64,000 nt of DNA from Planctomycetota bacterium (GTDB lineage: Bacteria > Planctomycetota > UBA1135 > UBA2386). Both the position numbers and the translations under genes were made by a program. The stretch lies in NCBI GenBank assembly GCA_020638695.1, contig JACKIB010000001.1, forward strand, positions 186,001 to 250,000, in the 5' to 3' direction. Positions 46,322 through 55,405 of the stretch are shown one piece after another. Every line of letters starts with the position of its first letter. Within the stretch, counting starts at the first letter, position 1. The notes under the pieces are model-generated. The model worked only from the letters and a program-made list of their open reading frames with translations. It had not been told where the DNA came from and made no database searches.

Positions 46322-46897
46322 ATGAAAACCACCCTGACCCTCGTCTGCCTCGCGCTCCTGTTTCGCGGCCCAGCCGCGAGACAGGACAAGGCGCCCGCGC
46401 CGCCGCGACCCGTCGCGGTGTTCGCCGAACTGGACGGACGCTGGCGCGGTACCTTCGTCGGCTACGACAAGGGCGGCGCCGAGCTCTACCGCATCGCGGT
46501 GGAGCAGACCTACCGCACGATCGACCCCCACACCCAGCGGGTCGAGCTGCGCGACACCATGGCGGACGGCAAGGTCATCACCGGCACCGGCTTCAACCGT
46601 GCGGAACGCCGCAAGGACGGCACGCTGAAGCTGAGCTGCGAGGTCCGCAAGTCCAACGGGGAACACGTCATCCATCGAGGCCGCACGGTGCGCGGACCGG
46701 CCGGGGAGCCACAGATCGTGTGGTCGAGTGACGCGCCACGGCGCATCGAGACCTTCCGCGAGTGGGTGACGCACGCGGAAGGCCGGACCCGCTACCACAT
46801 CCACGGGATGGGGGTGTACGGTGGCACTCCGATGCTGATGGCCGGGGAATACCAGCGCGTGCCGAACGGGCCGGTCAGCCGCCCCACGGTTCGTTGA
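46322..46897 (+). CDS. secreted hypothetical protein, DUF1579-like beta-barrel
   Basis: 191 residues. N-terminus KTTLTLVCLALLFRGPAA is a signal peptide. The mature domain is all-beta: FAELDGRWRGTFVGYDKGGA, QRVELRDTMADGKVITGTGF, RTRYHIHGMGVYGGTPMLMAGEYQR. The 'L-x-G-x-W-x-G' opening and strand pattern resemble lipocalin-like or DUF1579 barrels that bind small ligands; this is a structural impression. Divergent from the M20 gene, 31 bp away. Confidence 0.75.
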   Translation: MKTTLTLVCLALLFRGPAARQDKAPAPPRPVAVFAELDGRWRGTFVGYDKGGAELYRIAVEQTYRTIDPHTQRVELRDTMADGKVITGTGFNRAERRKDGTLKLSCEVRKSNGEHVIHRGRTVRGPAGEPQIVWSSDAPRRIETFREWVTHAEGRTRYHIHGMGVYGGTPMLMAGEYQRVPNGPVSRPTVR

Positions 46898-46973
46898 TCG
46901 CAACTCGCGGCGCACCCCGCAAACTTCTCCATCCGCGCGAAACCTGCTCCGATCGAGCACATCCCAGCCGACC

Positions 46974-48032
46974 ATGACCCACCTCCGAACCGCACGCGTC
47001 GCCCTCCTCGCGCTGCTCGGCCCCCTCGTGCTGTCGATCCCTGCGCTCGCGCAGACTCCGGCCGCCCCCTCGACGGTCAACCTGCGCAAGATCAAGCGCG
47101 GTCCATGGAACACCAAAGCGGACATCCCCAAGGGCTGGATCCGCCACCGAACCCAGCACTACGAGGTGCAGTCGATGTGCGGCAAGGAGAAGGCGGTGCG
47201 GCTCGGCAACCACATGGAGGCGATGTTCAAGGTCTACTGGCGTCGCTTCCCGCCCGGCAAGCCGTTCACCAAGCGCTACACCATCAAGCTGCTCGCCAAC
47301 CGCGGAGCGTTCCGCGCCTACGGTGCACCGCCCGGGGCCGGCGCCTACTACAGTCCGGTCGACCGCGAAATGGTGTGCTACGACACCGGCAAGTGGCTCG
47401 ATGACCAGCCGGTGGAAGGCCCGAAGACCGGCAAGCCCAAGACCGACGGCGGCGGCGATCCGATGGAGGAGATGAAGCGCGAACTCGAGCGCTACAAGAT
47501 GGACATTCTGGGCGCTGCGTCGCACGAAGGATGGCACCAGTACTTCCACTGGTACATCGTCTCCTGGGTGCCGATCCCGTCGTGGATCAACGAGGGGATG
47601 GGCGACTACTTCTACACCGCGCAGCCGAGGAAGGTGAAGGGCCGCAGCATCCCCGCGGAACTGGGGCGACTCAACGAGCTGCGTCTCCCGGTGGTCCAGT
47701 GGGCGGTGAAGAACAACCGCCACGTGCCGATCAAGGAGCTGCTCAAGTACTCGCAACGCGAGTACTACTCCAACCCCTCGATCTGCTACGCCGAGGGCTG
47801 GGCGCTGTGTCAGTTCCTGCTACACAGCGGCAACCGCAAGTACGAGGCGGCACTCAACCGCTTCATCAAGTTGGTACAGGACGACACCAACATGCCGGCG
47901 GTCACCAAGAAGGCGTTCCACGGCATCGACCTGGACCAGCTGGAAGCGGAATGGAAGGCCTGGATCACCAAGCTCGGCATGCCGGCCGAAAAGCCTGGCA
48001 AGCCGGGTGCTGGCGACAAGAAGCGGTCGTGA
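46974..48032 (+). CDS. secreted zinc metallopeptidase-like protein (gluzincin, DUF1570-like)
   Basis: 352 residues. Signal peptide TARVALLALLGPLVLSIPALA with cleavage before QTP. A gluzincin active site is visible: H184-E185-G-W-H188 (ASHEGWHQYFHW) with the third zinc ligand Glu207 in WINEGMGDYF. This spacing matches DUF1570-type and related peptidase MA clan proteins frequent in planctomycetes. A helical C-terminal domain (AEGWALCQFLLHSGNRKYEAA) follows, and the end is Lys/Pro/Gly-rich. It is 76 bp after the preceding secreted protein gene. Confidence 0.88.
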   Translation: MTHLRTARVALLALLGPLVLSIPALAQTPAAPSTVNLRKIKRGPWNTKADIPKGWIRHRTQHYEVQSMCGKEKAVRLGNHMEAMFKVYWRRFPPGKPFTKRYTIKLLANRGAFRAYGAPPGAGAYYSPVDREMVCYDTGKWLDDQPVEGPKTGKPKTDGGGDPMEEMKRELERYKMDILGAASHEGWHQYFHWYIVSWVPIPSWINEGMGDYFYTAQPRKVKGRSIPAELGRLNELRLPVVQWAVKNNRHVPIKELLKYSQREYYSNPSICYAEGWALCQFLLHSGNRKYEAALNRFIKLVQDDTNMPAVTKKAFHGIDLDQLEAEWKAWITKLGMPAEKPGKPGAGDKKRS

Positions 48033-48120
48033 CGGGGACGGCGACGCCGACCTACCGCCGCCCCGCCGCACACCGATCGGCCGCGCCCTGATTTGCCGGG
48101 GCGCCACCGCAGCGCACTTT

Positions 48121-48264
48121 CGTCCGGAGTCGTTGCACATGTCGGCGAGCCGGGCGGTTCGCGCGCAAGGAACCGCGACGACACGGCTTGTTGGAGGACA
48201 GGCGGAGGAGCTGCGACGCCGCGAGCGAGTGTTGGGGCCGGCGACATGTGTGGCGAAGTTCGGA
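48121..48264. repeat. family A fold-back element in reverse orientation (A4)
   Basis: Aligned with the reverse strand of A2, it retains GGCGGTTCGCGCGCAAGGAA, the GACGACACGGCTTGTTGG block, GAGGAGCTGCGACGCCGCGA and the end GGCGAAGTTCGGA. CTAG tips are lost and the arms have diverged, so it is an older copy. It lies in the 375-bp gap 48033-48407 between two plus-strand genes; nothing else was seen there. Confidence 0.75.
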
Positions 48265-48407
48265 GATGCCACACGAGCCGCTCGTATCGCCGTGCCGCGG
48301 CGGCCTTCCCATCGGGGTCAGTCCGTGCCGATGAAGCCATCCGCTCCATCCGGCCGAAGACTCGGGAGGGTCTGCGCCCTCAAAAACCCGAAACAACCCG
48401 CTGCTCG

Positions 48408-50888
48408 ATGTCTACTTTCGGTGTGCTCGCGGAGCTTCCTTCCCCGTGGGTCGGCCTCGGTCTGACCGCGCTGTTCCTCGGCCTGGCGTTCGTCGGTGCC
48501 CGGCTGTGGCTGTGGTCCACCGCGACTCTGGCCGCGCTGTGGTTCTGCGGCGCGAGCCTGTGGCTGTGGCTGCCGATCCTGCCGGTGCTGCTGATCCTCA
48601 ACGCGCCACCGCTGCGGCAGTCGCTGATCAGCGCGCGCTTGTTGCGCCTGATCCGCGCGCGCAATCTGCTGCCGGCGATCTCCGACACCGAGCGGATCGC
48701 GATCGAAGCCGGCAATGTGTGGGTCGACAAGGAGCTGTTCTCCGGCAAACCCGACCTGCGCCGCCTCAGCCGTGAGCCCTACCCCGAGCTGACCGAACGC
48801 GAACGCGCGTTCCTCGCCGGCCCGGTCGAAGAGGTGTGCCGCATGACGCGCGACTGGGAAGTCTCGCAACGCCGCGACCTGCCGACCGAGGTGTGGGACT
48901 ACCTCAAAGCGCAGCGGTTCTTCGGGATGATCATTCCCGAGCAGTACGGCGGCTTGGGCTTCTCGGCCCTGGCCCACGGGGCGGTGGTACAGAAGCTGTC
49001 CTCGCGCTCGATGCCGCTGGCGATCACCGTGATGGTCCCGAACTCGCTCGGCCCCGCCGAGCTGTTGCTGCACTTCGGCACCGAGGCACAGCGCAAGCAC
49101 TACCTGCCGCGGCTGGCGGTCGGCGCCGAGGTGCCGTGCTTCGCCCTCACCGAGCCGGGCGCCGGTTCGGACGCCGGATCGATGACCTCGCACGGCGTGC
49201 TGTTCGAGAACGAGCGCGGCGAGCTGTGCATCCGACTCAACTGGGAGAAGCGCTACATCACGTTGGCAGCGGTTTCGACCGTGCTCGGGCTCGCCTTCCA
49301 GCTGCACGACCCCGACCAACTGCTCGGCCGCGGCCGCAACCTCGGAATCACCTGTGCGCTGATCCCCACCGGCACCGAGGGTGTCGAGCTGGGCATGCGT
49401 CACGATCCGTTGGGGATCCCCTTCTACAACTGTCCGACGCGCGGCGTGGACGTGGTCGTGCCGGTCGATGCGATCATCGGCGGGATCGAGGGAGCCGGCC
49501 ACGGCTGGAAGATGCTGATGGAGTGCCTCGCCGCCGGCCGCGGCATCTCGCTGCCCGGCACCAGCACGGGCGGGGCCAAGCTGGTGGCCCGCGTCGCGGG
49601 TGCGTACGCCGCGGTCCGCAAGCAGTTCGGGTTGTCGATCGGTCGCTTCGAAGGCATCGAGGAGCCCCTGGCGCGGATCGGCGGTGTGACCTGGCTGCTC
49701 GAGGCCGCGCGGCGCTACACCTGTGGTGCGCTCGACGCCGGCAACAAGCCTCCGGTGGTCACGGCGATCGCCAAGCTCAGCTTCACCGAGCTGTACCGCG
49801 GCGTGATCAACGACGGAATGGACATCCTCGGCGGCGCAGCGATCTCGCGCGGCCCGCGCAACCTGCTCGGCAACGCCTACATCGGCACGCCGATCAGCAT
49901 CACGGTCGAGGGTGCCAACATCCTGACCCGCACCATGATCATCTTCGGTCAGGGAGCGATTCGCTGCCACGCGTTCGCGTTCGAAGAGATCGAGGCGGCC
50001 GCCAAGGACGACTTGCCGCGGTTCGATGCGGCGCTGTTCGGGCACCTGGGCCAGGTCGTACGAAACCAGGTGCGCGCCGCCCTGCTCAGCGTGAGCCGCG
50101 GCCTGCTCGCACTGCCACCGATCCGCGGCGCCACCGCGCGCTACTACCGCAAGCTCGCGTGGGCGTCCGCCAGCTTCGCCACCATGGCCGACCTGGCGAT
50201 GGGCGCGTTCGGCGGTGACTTGAAGCGCAAGGAGAAGCTCACCGGTCGGTTCGCCGACGTGTTCTCCTGGATGTACCTCGCCGCCGCCGGGCTGCGCCGG
50301 TTCGAGGCTGACGGGCGGCGCGCGGAGGACCTGCCGTTCCTGCACTGGTCGATGCAGCTCGCCTTCCAGCGCATCCACGAGGCGATGCAGGGCCTGTACC
50401 GCAACTTCGACGTGCCGGTGCTCGGGGGGCTGCTGCGCGGCCCGGTCGCGCTCTGGGGTCGCCTCAACCCGATCGGCTCGCCCCCGTCGGACCGACTCGG
50501 GAGCAAGGTCGCGCGCACCCTGCAGACCGCGGGCGCGGTGCGCGATCGCCTCACCGATGGCATCTTCGTGCCGCAAGGAGAGGAAGAGCACCTCGCGACC
50601 CTGGAGAACGCGCTGCTGCTGCACTGGCAAGCCGACGCCGTCGCCCAGAAGCTGAAGGCGGCGGTGCGGGGTCAGCGGATCCCCAAGGGTCCGCCGGAGG
50701 TCACTCTGGCCAAAGCTGTGGAGGCCGGCGTCCTCAGCCACGAAGAGTGCGAGTTGCTGCGCACCGCCGAGCGTGCGCGCACCGACGCGATCACCGTCGA
50801 CAGCTTCTCGTTGGAGGACTACTTCGCGAGCGCGGTCGAGCCCGAGTCGGCGCCGGAGGACCGCGCGGTGACGAGCTCGACGCCGTGA
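48408..50888 (+). CDS. fadE: FadE-type acyl-CoA dehydrogenase
   Basis: 826 residues, the length of the E. coli FadE type, from the ATG at 48408. It catalyses the first step of fatty acid beta-oxidation. The N-terminal ~70 residues contain three hydrophobic helices (LPSPWVGLGLTALFLGLAFV and others). The dehydrogenase core (about 135-560) shows PEQYGGLGFSALAHGAVVQK, FALTEPGAGSDAGSMTSHGV (FAD-binding TEPGAGSD), ITLAAVSTVLGLAFQLHDPD and MECLAAGRGISLPG; the DILGGAAISRGP segment lies near the catalytic region. The C-terminal ~260 residues form the FadE-specific domain. No other beta-oxidation gene lies in the window. Confidence 0.95.
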   Translation: MSTFGVLAELPSPWVGLGLTALFLGLAFVGARLWLWSTATLAALWFCGASLWLWLPILPVLLILNAPPLRQSLISARLLRLIRARNLLPAISDTERIAIEAGNVWVDKELFSGKPDLRRLSREPYPELTERERAFLAGPVEEVCRMTRDWEVSQRRDLPTEVWDYLKAQRFFGMIIPEQYGGLGFSALAHGAVVQKLSSRSMPLAITVMVPNSLGPAELLLHFGTEAQRKHYLPRLAVGAEVPCFALTEPGAGSDAGSMTSHGVLFENERGELCIRLNWEKRYITLAAVSTVLGLAFQLHDPDQLLGRGRNLGITCALIPTGTEGVELGMRHDPLGIPFYNCPTRGVDVVVPVDAIIGGIEGAGHGWKMLMECLAAGRGISLPGTSTGGAKLVARVAGAYAAVRKQFGLSIGRFEGIEEPLARIGGVTWLLEAARRYTCGALDAGNKPPVVTAIAKLSFTELYRGVINDGMDILGGAAISRGPRNLLGNAYIGTPISITVEGANILTRTMIIFGQGAIRCHAFAFEEIEAAAKDDLPRFDAALFGHLGQVVRNQVRAALLSVSRGLLALPPIRGATARYYRKLAWASASFATMADLAMGAFGGDLKRKEKLTGRFADVFSWMYLAAAGLRRFEADGRRAEDLPFLHWSMQLAFQRIHEAMQGLYRNFDVPVLGGLLRGPVALWGRLNPIGSPPSDRLGSKVARTLQTAGAVRDRLTDGIFVPQGEEEHLATLENALLLHWQADAVAQKLKAAVRGQRIPKGPPEVTLAKAVEAGVLSHEECELLRTAERARTDAITVDSFSLEDYFASAVEPESAPEDRAVTSSTP

Positions 50889-50991
50889 GGGACACCGCGT
50901 CGCGATGCTTCCATCCGGCGCGCCAAGGCCGCGGACCACGCCGCTGAATCCCCTGCCTCGAACCGACGCGCGCGGTGCGCCTGCCGGGAAC

Positions 50992-51462
50992 TCAGTTCCC
51001 GCGTCGTGCCGTACGCGCGCCGAGGCGCGGCCGCATCGCGTGCAGTAGCGCCGCCGCACTGGCGACGCCGAGGACAGCGGCCTCCACCACCGGGCTCGGT
51101 GCCCGACCGATGATGTGTGCCGCCTTGGCTCGTTGCGGCTCGTGCAACCCCGAGGTCGCCCAAACGAGCAGCGACAACAGAAACCCGGCCGCGACCGCGA
51201 GCGCGAACGCCAGCCCGGGTCCCCGGTGCAGCCGCCGCGGCGGCGGAGCGGTGTCCCCGCGCTCCACGGCTTCGTCCAGTGCGGCGAACACCCGCGCCAG
51301 GTCGGGCTCGCCCAGGTTGTGCCGCACGGACCGGGCGACCCGCCGCTGCAGCTCGACCACTGCACCGAGTTCCGGTCCATCCGGCGCATCGCCGCGATCG
51401 AGGCACTGGTTGCACCGCCGATCGAGGTCGTCGCGCAGCACCCGTTCCAGTCGGTTCTTCAT
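50992..51462 (-). CDS. membrane-bound probable anti-sigma factor
   Basis: 156 residues. The ATG at 51462 overlaps the sigma stop as ATGA. The N-terminal soluble part (KNRLERVLRDDLDRRCNQCL, about 1-75) has a Cys pair CNQC but not the classic His-x3-Cys-x2-Cys motif. Two transmembrane helices follow (LAFALAVAAGFLLSLLVWA, about 85-105, and PVVEAAVLGVASAAALLHAM, about 125-145). The sigma-first, membrane-protein-second arrangement supports an anti-sigma role, though the domain itself is not recognised. Confidence 0.7.
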   Translation of the reverse strand: MKNRLERVLRDDLDRRCNQCLDRGDAPDGPELGAVVELQRRVARSVRHNLGEPDLARVFAALDEAVERGDTAPPPRRLHRGPGLAFALAVAAGFLLSLLVWATSGLHEPQRAKAAHIIGRAPSPVVEAAVLGVASAAALLHAMRPRLGARTARRGN

Positions 51463-52043
51463 GAACTCCCCCGCCACGCTGCACACATCTCGAAGGTCAA
51501 GTCCTGCTCCAGCATGCGTCGCATCGCGGCGCGCGCCCGGTGCACCTGGCACATCGCGGTGCCCTCGGGGATCTCCAGCAACGCGGCGATCTCCCGGTAG
51601 GAGAGGTCCGCGAGGGTGCGCAGCAGGAAGCTGGCGCGGGCGGTCTCGTCCAGTCGCCGGAGCGCCCGGGTCACCGCATCGTCGAATTCGCCCTGATCCG
51701 CGTCGAGCACCCCCCGCACGGGCGACTCGTCGCCCGCGGGCACGGGTCGCGCGGCAACTGCCAACTCGAGCTCCCCGCACTCGCGCTTGCGGTAGTGCCG
51801 CCGGCACTGGTTGAGTGCGCAGTAGCGCACGATCTGCGCCATCCACGCCTCGAACCCGGTTCCCGGAGTGAAGCTCTCGAGCCGCCCCAACGCGGTGAGC
51901 GCCGCCTCTTGCAGCACGTCTTCCGCGTGGTGCCGGTCCCCGAGCACCGCCACGGCCACGCACCACAGTTTGCGGCTCGCCGCCTTGAAGCTCCGGGCGA
52001 ATGCCTCCGGACTGAGCTGCTGGGTGTTTCTGGGGGCGGCCAT
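51459..52043 (-). CDS. ECF-subfamily RNA polymerase sigma factor
   Basis: 194 residues from the ATG at 52043. Region 2: AASRKLWCVAVAVLGDRHHAEDVLQEA, GFEAWMAQIVRYCALNQCRR. Region 4 (about 130-185): LDETARASFLLRTLADLSYR, then the helix-turn-helix EIAALLEIPEGTAMCQVHRARAAMRRML, in the canonical ECF context. A GTG at 52052 or ATG at 52079 could extend the N-terminus. Divergent from the secreted protein gene at 52206 (162 bp), which may be a target. Confidence 0.93.
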   Translation of the reverse strand: MAAPRNTQQLSPEAFARSFKAASRKLWCVAVAVLGDRHHAEDVLQEAALTALGRLESFTPGTGFEAWMAQIVRYCALNQCRRHYRKRECGELELAVAARPVPAGDESPVRGVLDADQGEFDDAVTRALRRLDETARASFLLRTLADLSYREIAALLEIPEGTAMCQVHRARAAMRRMLEQDLTFEMCAAWRGSS

Positions 52044-52205
52044 GTCCGTCACGCCGATGTGCGGCGCACAGCGGCCCATTGCACGATTCGCGAAGAAGCT
52101 CCCGGGAATCCTACCCTCCGGATCTCCAGGGCGAGCGGCGTTCGCCGGCTCGGGGCGAGGCAGGGTAGAATCCGGCCGATGACGCCGCGGCGACCCGAGG
52201 TTCCG

Positions 52206-52931
52206 ATGTCGATCCTTTGGGTAGGGGCTGTGTTGTCGACCGCGGTCGGGCTCGCCGCGCAGCGACCGACACCGACCCGACCGGAACTGCTCGACACGTA
52301 CCACGCCCTGGCCAAGCGAATCGAACCGACCGACACGGTGCGGCAGTTCGCCCTGGCACGGTGGTGCGCCCAGCACCGGCTGGCCCGGTGCCTACAGTGG
52401 CAGCTCCACGTGGTGCTGCGCAGCGACCCGAACCACGCGGAGGCCCGCGCCCTCCTCGGGCAGGTGTTCCACGCCGGCCGCTGGCAGCCGCGCGCCGTTG
52501 CGATGCGCGCCCAGGGCCTGGTCGAATTCGAGGGCCGGTGGATGCGCCGGTACGATCTAGCCCGGCTTCGTCACGCGCGCCAGCAGCAGGCCCGAGCCGA
52601 CGCGGTGCGGCAGCAGAGCGAGCGCCTGTTCGTTCGCCTCGCCGATCCAGACCCGGCGACCCGGCACGCCGCGCTGCAAGACCTCGAGGCACTTGCTGCC
52701 GCCGAACGAAGCCCCGAACTGTGCGACCTCGGTCGCCGGCTGGCTGCCGCATACGCGGCGCACTGGCGCCGCCAGGCGGCCGGCTCCGGCCTGCTCACCG
52801 TGCAGGCCCAGCACGCCCAGTTGCTCGGGATGCGCACCTTCACCACCAGCCTCGGCAACGGTGCTCCGGTCCGCCTCCAGCTGCCGACGGTCCGCACCGT
52901 GTCCATCCAGACCACCATCCCGTTGCACTGA
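52206..52931 (+). CDS. secreted hypothetical protein
   Basis: 241 residues. The ATG at 52206 has GAGG five bases upstream and gives a signal peptide (SILWVGAVLSTAVGLAAQ) with cleavage after AQ; an ATG at 52179 is an alternative. The mature part is helical and Arg/Ala/Gln-rich: FALARWCAQHRLARCLQWQL, DPNHAEARALLGQVFHAGRW (TPR-like), and a long charged helix. It ends in a short beta-type tail. Function unknown; TPR-like protein is the best description. Confidence 0.72.
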   Translation: MSILWVGAVLSTAVGLAAQRPTPTRPELLDTYHALAKRIEPTDTVRQFALARWCAQHRLARCLQWQLHVVLRSDPNHAEARALLGQVFHAGRWQPRAVAMRAQGLVEFEGRWMRRYDLARLRHARQQQARADAVRQQSERLFVRLADPDPATRHAALQDLEALAAAERSPELCDLGRRLAAAYAAHWRRQAAGSGLLTVQAQHAQLLGMRTFTTSLGNGAPVRLQLPTVRTVSIQTTIPLH

Positions 52932-53183
52932 CCGACCGCGACGCCGGCTGGCCCCGGGAGATTCCGCCCGCTCCGGGCCAAGGCGAGCAGCGCTCCCTGC
53001 CGAAGATCGGGACATGCCCCCCCTCGGCCCCCCCTCGGCCCGATGAGTAGCCCGACCTCGCGGTGTCACGAGTCGGGGCGGCCCGGCCCGTTGCTCTACC
53101 CGTCCCGCCACTCGACTCCGCGAGGCCGCAGCGCCCCCCGATCGAAGCGCATTCGCGCCGGCCGGCGCCCGCTGCCCTGAAGC

Positions 53184-54809
53184 ATGCGAGTCATGTCCAC
53201 AGCGGTTCGCGTGTTGCCCTGGGCCATCGCCCTGCTGGTCGCCGTGTGGGCCGGAGCTCCGATCACCACCAACGACTTGTTCTGGCACGTCAAGACCGGG
53301 GAGCACCTGTGGTCGGTCGGCGCGTTCCCGGACCGCGACCCGTTCTCTTTCACTACCGCACGGCTGCCGTGGGTGCTGCACGAGTGGCTGACCCAGCTGC
53401 TGTTCGCCGGACTGCACGCACTCGGCGGACTGGGGCTCCTGCGTGCGCTGACCGCGGCGATGGCGCTGGTCATCTTCGGGCTGTTCCTCCGGCTGGCCCG
53501 GCGCCGGCTCGGTTCTCCGTGGCTGGTCGCCCCGACCGTGCTCGCCTTCGCACTGCTCGTCGCGTGCCGCATGCAGACGCGCCCGACGCTGTGGAGCATC
53601 GCACTGATCCTCGTCCTGGTCGATTGGCTGAGCGGCAAGCGCGGGCCCTGGCGGGTACGCGATGCCATCGCTCTGGTGTCGCTGGTCGTCGTGTGGGTCA
53701 ACCTCCATTCGGTCGGGCTGGTCGCACTGCCGCTGTACGGCGCGTTCCTGGTCGGCTTGCTGGCGCGTGCCCTGACCCGCCCCGACGCCACGACCACCCC
53801 GCGGCAACTTTGGTTGCACGCTGCAACCCTGTTCGCTGCCGCGCTGGCGGGCTGCGCGAATCCGATCGGCTGGAGGCTCTACCCGTTCGCGTTCCAGGAC
53901 AAGAGCTCGGTGATGAACTTCGTCACCGACGAATGGGGTGCGTTCCACCTCGACTGGCAAGCCAACGCGGACCTGCCCGTGTCCGCGTACGTCACGGTGT
54001 TGTCGATCCTGGCCGTCCTGTTGGCGTGCTACCTGCTGCACGGCTTCGCGCTGCAACGCGAAACCGTACGCCGCCGCAGCCCGCTGCTCCCCGATCCGGT
54101 ACAGCTGGCACTGCTGATCAGCTGTGTGGGTGCCGCGTTGCTGGCGCGGCGCTTCCTGTGGCTCGCGGCGGTCGCCCTGGTGCTCGGCCTGGCACAGCTG
54201 CTGCGGCTGTTCGAGCTCGGGGCACTGACGACACTCCGGACCCGTGCGCGGGGAGCCGCAGTTCGCGTCGTGGCCGCCGTGCTGTGCGCCGGCGCGACCG
54301 TGACGCTCTACGTCGCGGTTCTGCCGTACGAACGCGCACCGCTGCACGCCGCATCGTCGCGGGGTGGCTACTGGACCCGGACCATCGCCCCGTCGCTCGA
54401 CCTACCAGGCATCCGATTCCTGCGCGACACCGGGATCGAGGGGAACGCGTTCTGCCACTACGGCAGCGGTGGGATGCTGAGCTACTGGTTGTACCCGCGC
54501 GTCAAGGTGTTCATCGACAGTCGGGCCGACCTGTACCGCCGCAAGGTCTTGCTCGACTTCCTGGCGGTACGCGACGGCCGGGACGCGACGCGAATCCTCG
54601 AAGCGTACGGCGCCGACATCTTCTACCGTCACTGGGAGATCCGGCCGCTGCGCGATCCACGGGGCTGGCGGCAGGTGTACCGGGGTCCGGACGGCGAAAT
54701 CTGGTTGCGCGACACACCGCGCAACCGCGCCAACTTCGCGCGCGTCGCGCAGTGGCAGCGGGCGGCCGCCGAGCAGCGGCGCCTGGCGGCAGCGGCGCGA
54801 CCCCAGTAG
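53184..54809 (+). CDS. multipass membrane protein, possible GT-C type glycosyltransferase
   Basis: 541 residues with about ten hydrophobic helices in the first ~400 residues (LPWAIALLVAVWAGA, LVAPTVLAFALLVA, AATLFAAALAG and so on). Near the N-terminus, ITTNDLFWHVKTGEHLW is followed by FPDRDPFSFTT and WVLHEWLTQLLFAG; acidic residues in the first extracytoplasmic loop are typical of GT-C glycosyltransferases and related O-antigen/mannosyltransferase-like proteins. The C-terminal ~140 residues are soluble (FIDSRADLYRRKVLLDFLAV) and may lie outside. The GT-C assignment is inference. A signal for lipid-linked substrate use cannot be seen. Confidence 0.75.
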   Translation: MRVMSTAVRVLPWAIALLVAVWAGAPITTNDLFWHVKTGEHLWSVGAFPDRDPFSFTTARLPWVLHEWLTQLLFAGLHALGGLGLLRALTAAMALVIFGLFLRLARRRLGSPWLVAPTVLAFALLVACRMQTRPTLWSIALILVLVDWLSGKRGPWRVRDAIALVSLVVVWVNLHSVGLVALPLYGAFLVGLLARALTRPDATTTPRQLWLHAATLFAAALAGCANPIGWRLYPFAFQDKSSVMNFVTDEWGAFHLDWQANADLPVSAYVTVLSILAVLLACYLLHGFALQRETVRRRSPLLPDPVQLALLISCVGAALLARRFLWLAAVALVLGLAQLLRLFELGALTTLRTRARGAAVRVVAAVLCAGATVTLYVAVLPYERAPLHAASSRGGYWTRTIAPSLDLPGIRFLRDTGIEGNAFCHYGSGGMLSYWLYPRVKVFIDSRADLYRRKVLLDFLAVRDGRDATRILEAYGADIFYRHWEIRPLRDPRGWRQVYRGPDGEIWLRDTPRNRANFARVAQWQRAAAEQRRLAAAARPQ

Positions 54810-54826
54810 ACTCGCCCCGCGCCCCC

Positions 54827-55405
54827 ATGGCCCGTCCGAAGACCTTCGACCGCTCCGACGTGCTCACTCGCGCGATGGAGGTGTTCTGGGACAAGGGCTT
54901 CGAACAAACCTCGATCGAAGACCTGGTGCGCACCATGGGAATCAGCCGAGCCAGCCTCTACGACACGTTCGGCTCGAAGGACGCGCTGATGTTCGAGGCC
55001 ATGGACTGCTACGTCGCCCGGATGAAGCAGCAGTTCCTCGACACCCTGCGCCAACCCGGGCCGGCACGCACGGTGATCGAGCAGGTGTTCCTCGACTTCA
55101 TCGAATCCGGAATCACCGGCGACAGCCGCGGCTGCCTGGTCGCCAAATCCGCACTGATGACCGGGCGCACCAACCGTGAGATCATGGATCGGGTGTGCGC
55201 CTTCATGTCGCTGGTCGAGGACTCCTTCCACGAACTCGTCGCGCGCGGCCAGCGCTCCGGCGAGCTTCCGTCGGGCGGCGATCCGCGAGCAATCGCCCGA
55301 TTCCTGGTGAACGCCCTGCAGGGGCTCAGCATCACCGGCTGCGCCCGTGCGCAACCGGATACGCTGCGTGATGTGGTCGCGATCACGTTGTCGGTGTTGG
55401 GCTGA
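54827..55405 (+). CDS. TetR family transcriptional regulator
   Basis: 192 residues. The N-terminal helix-turn-helix is clear: RPKTFDRSDVLTRAMEVFWD, then TSIEDLVRTMGISRASLYDT and FGSKDALMFEAM. The C-terminal ligand domain (about 60-190) has RTVIEQVFLDFIESG and SRGCLVAKSALM, which fit the subfamily of TetR proteins with a conserved Gly-Cys in that position. The stop overlaps the next gene's ATG (TGATG), so it is co-transcribed with the FMN enzyme and probably regulates it. Confidence 0.94.
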   Translation: MARPKTFDRSDVLTRAMEVFWDKGFEQTSIEDLVRTMGISRASLYDTFGSKDALMFEAMDCYVARMKQQFLDTLRQPGPARTVIEQVFLDFIESGITGDSRGCLVAKSALMTGRTNREIMDRVCAFMSLVEDSFHELVARGQRSGELPSGGDPRAIARFLVNALQGLSITGCARAQPDTLRDVVAITLSVLG

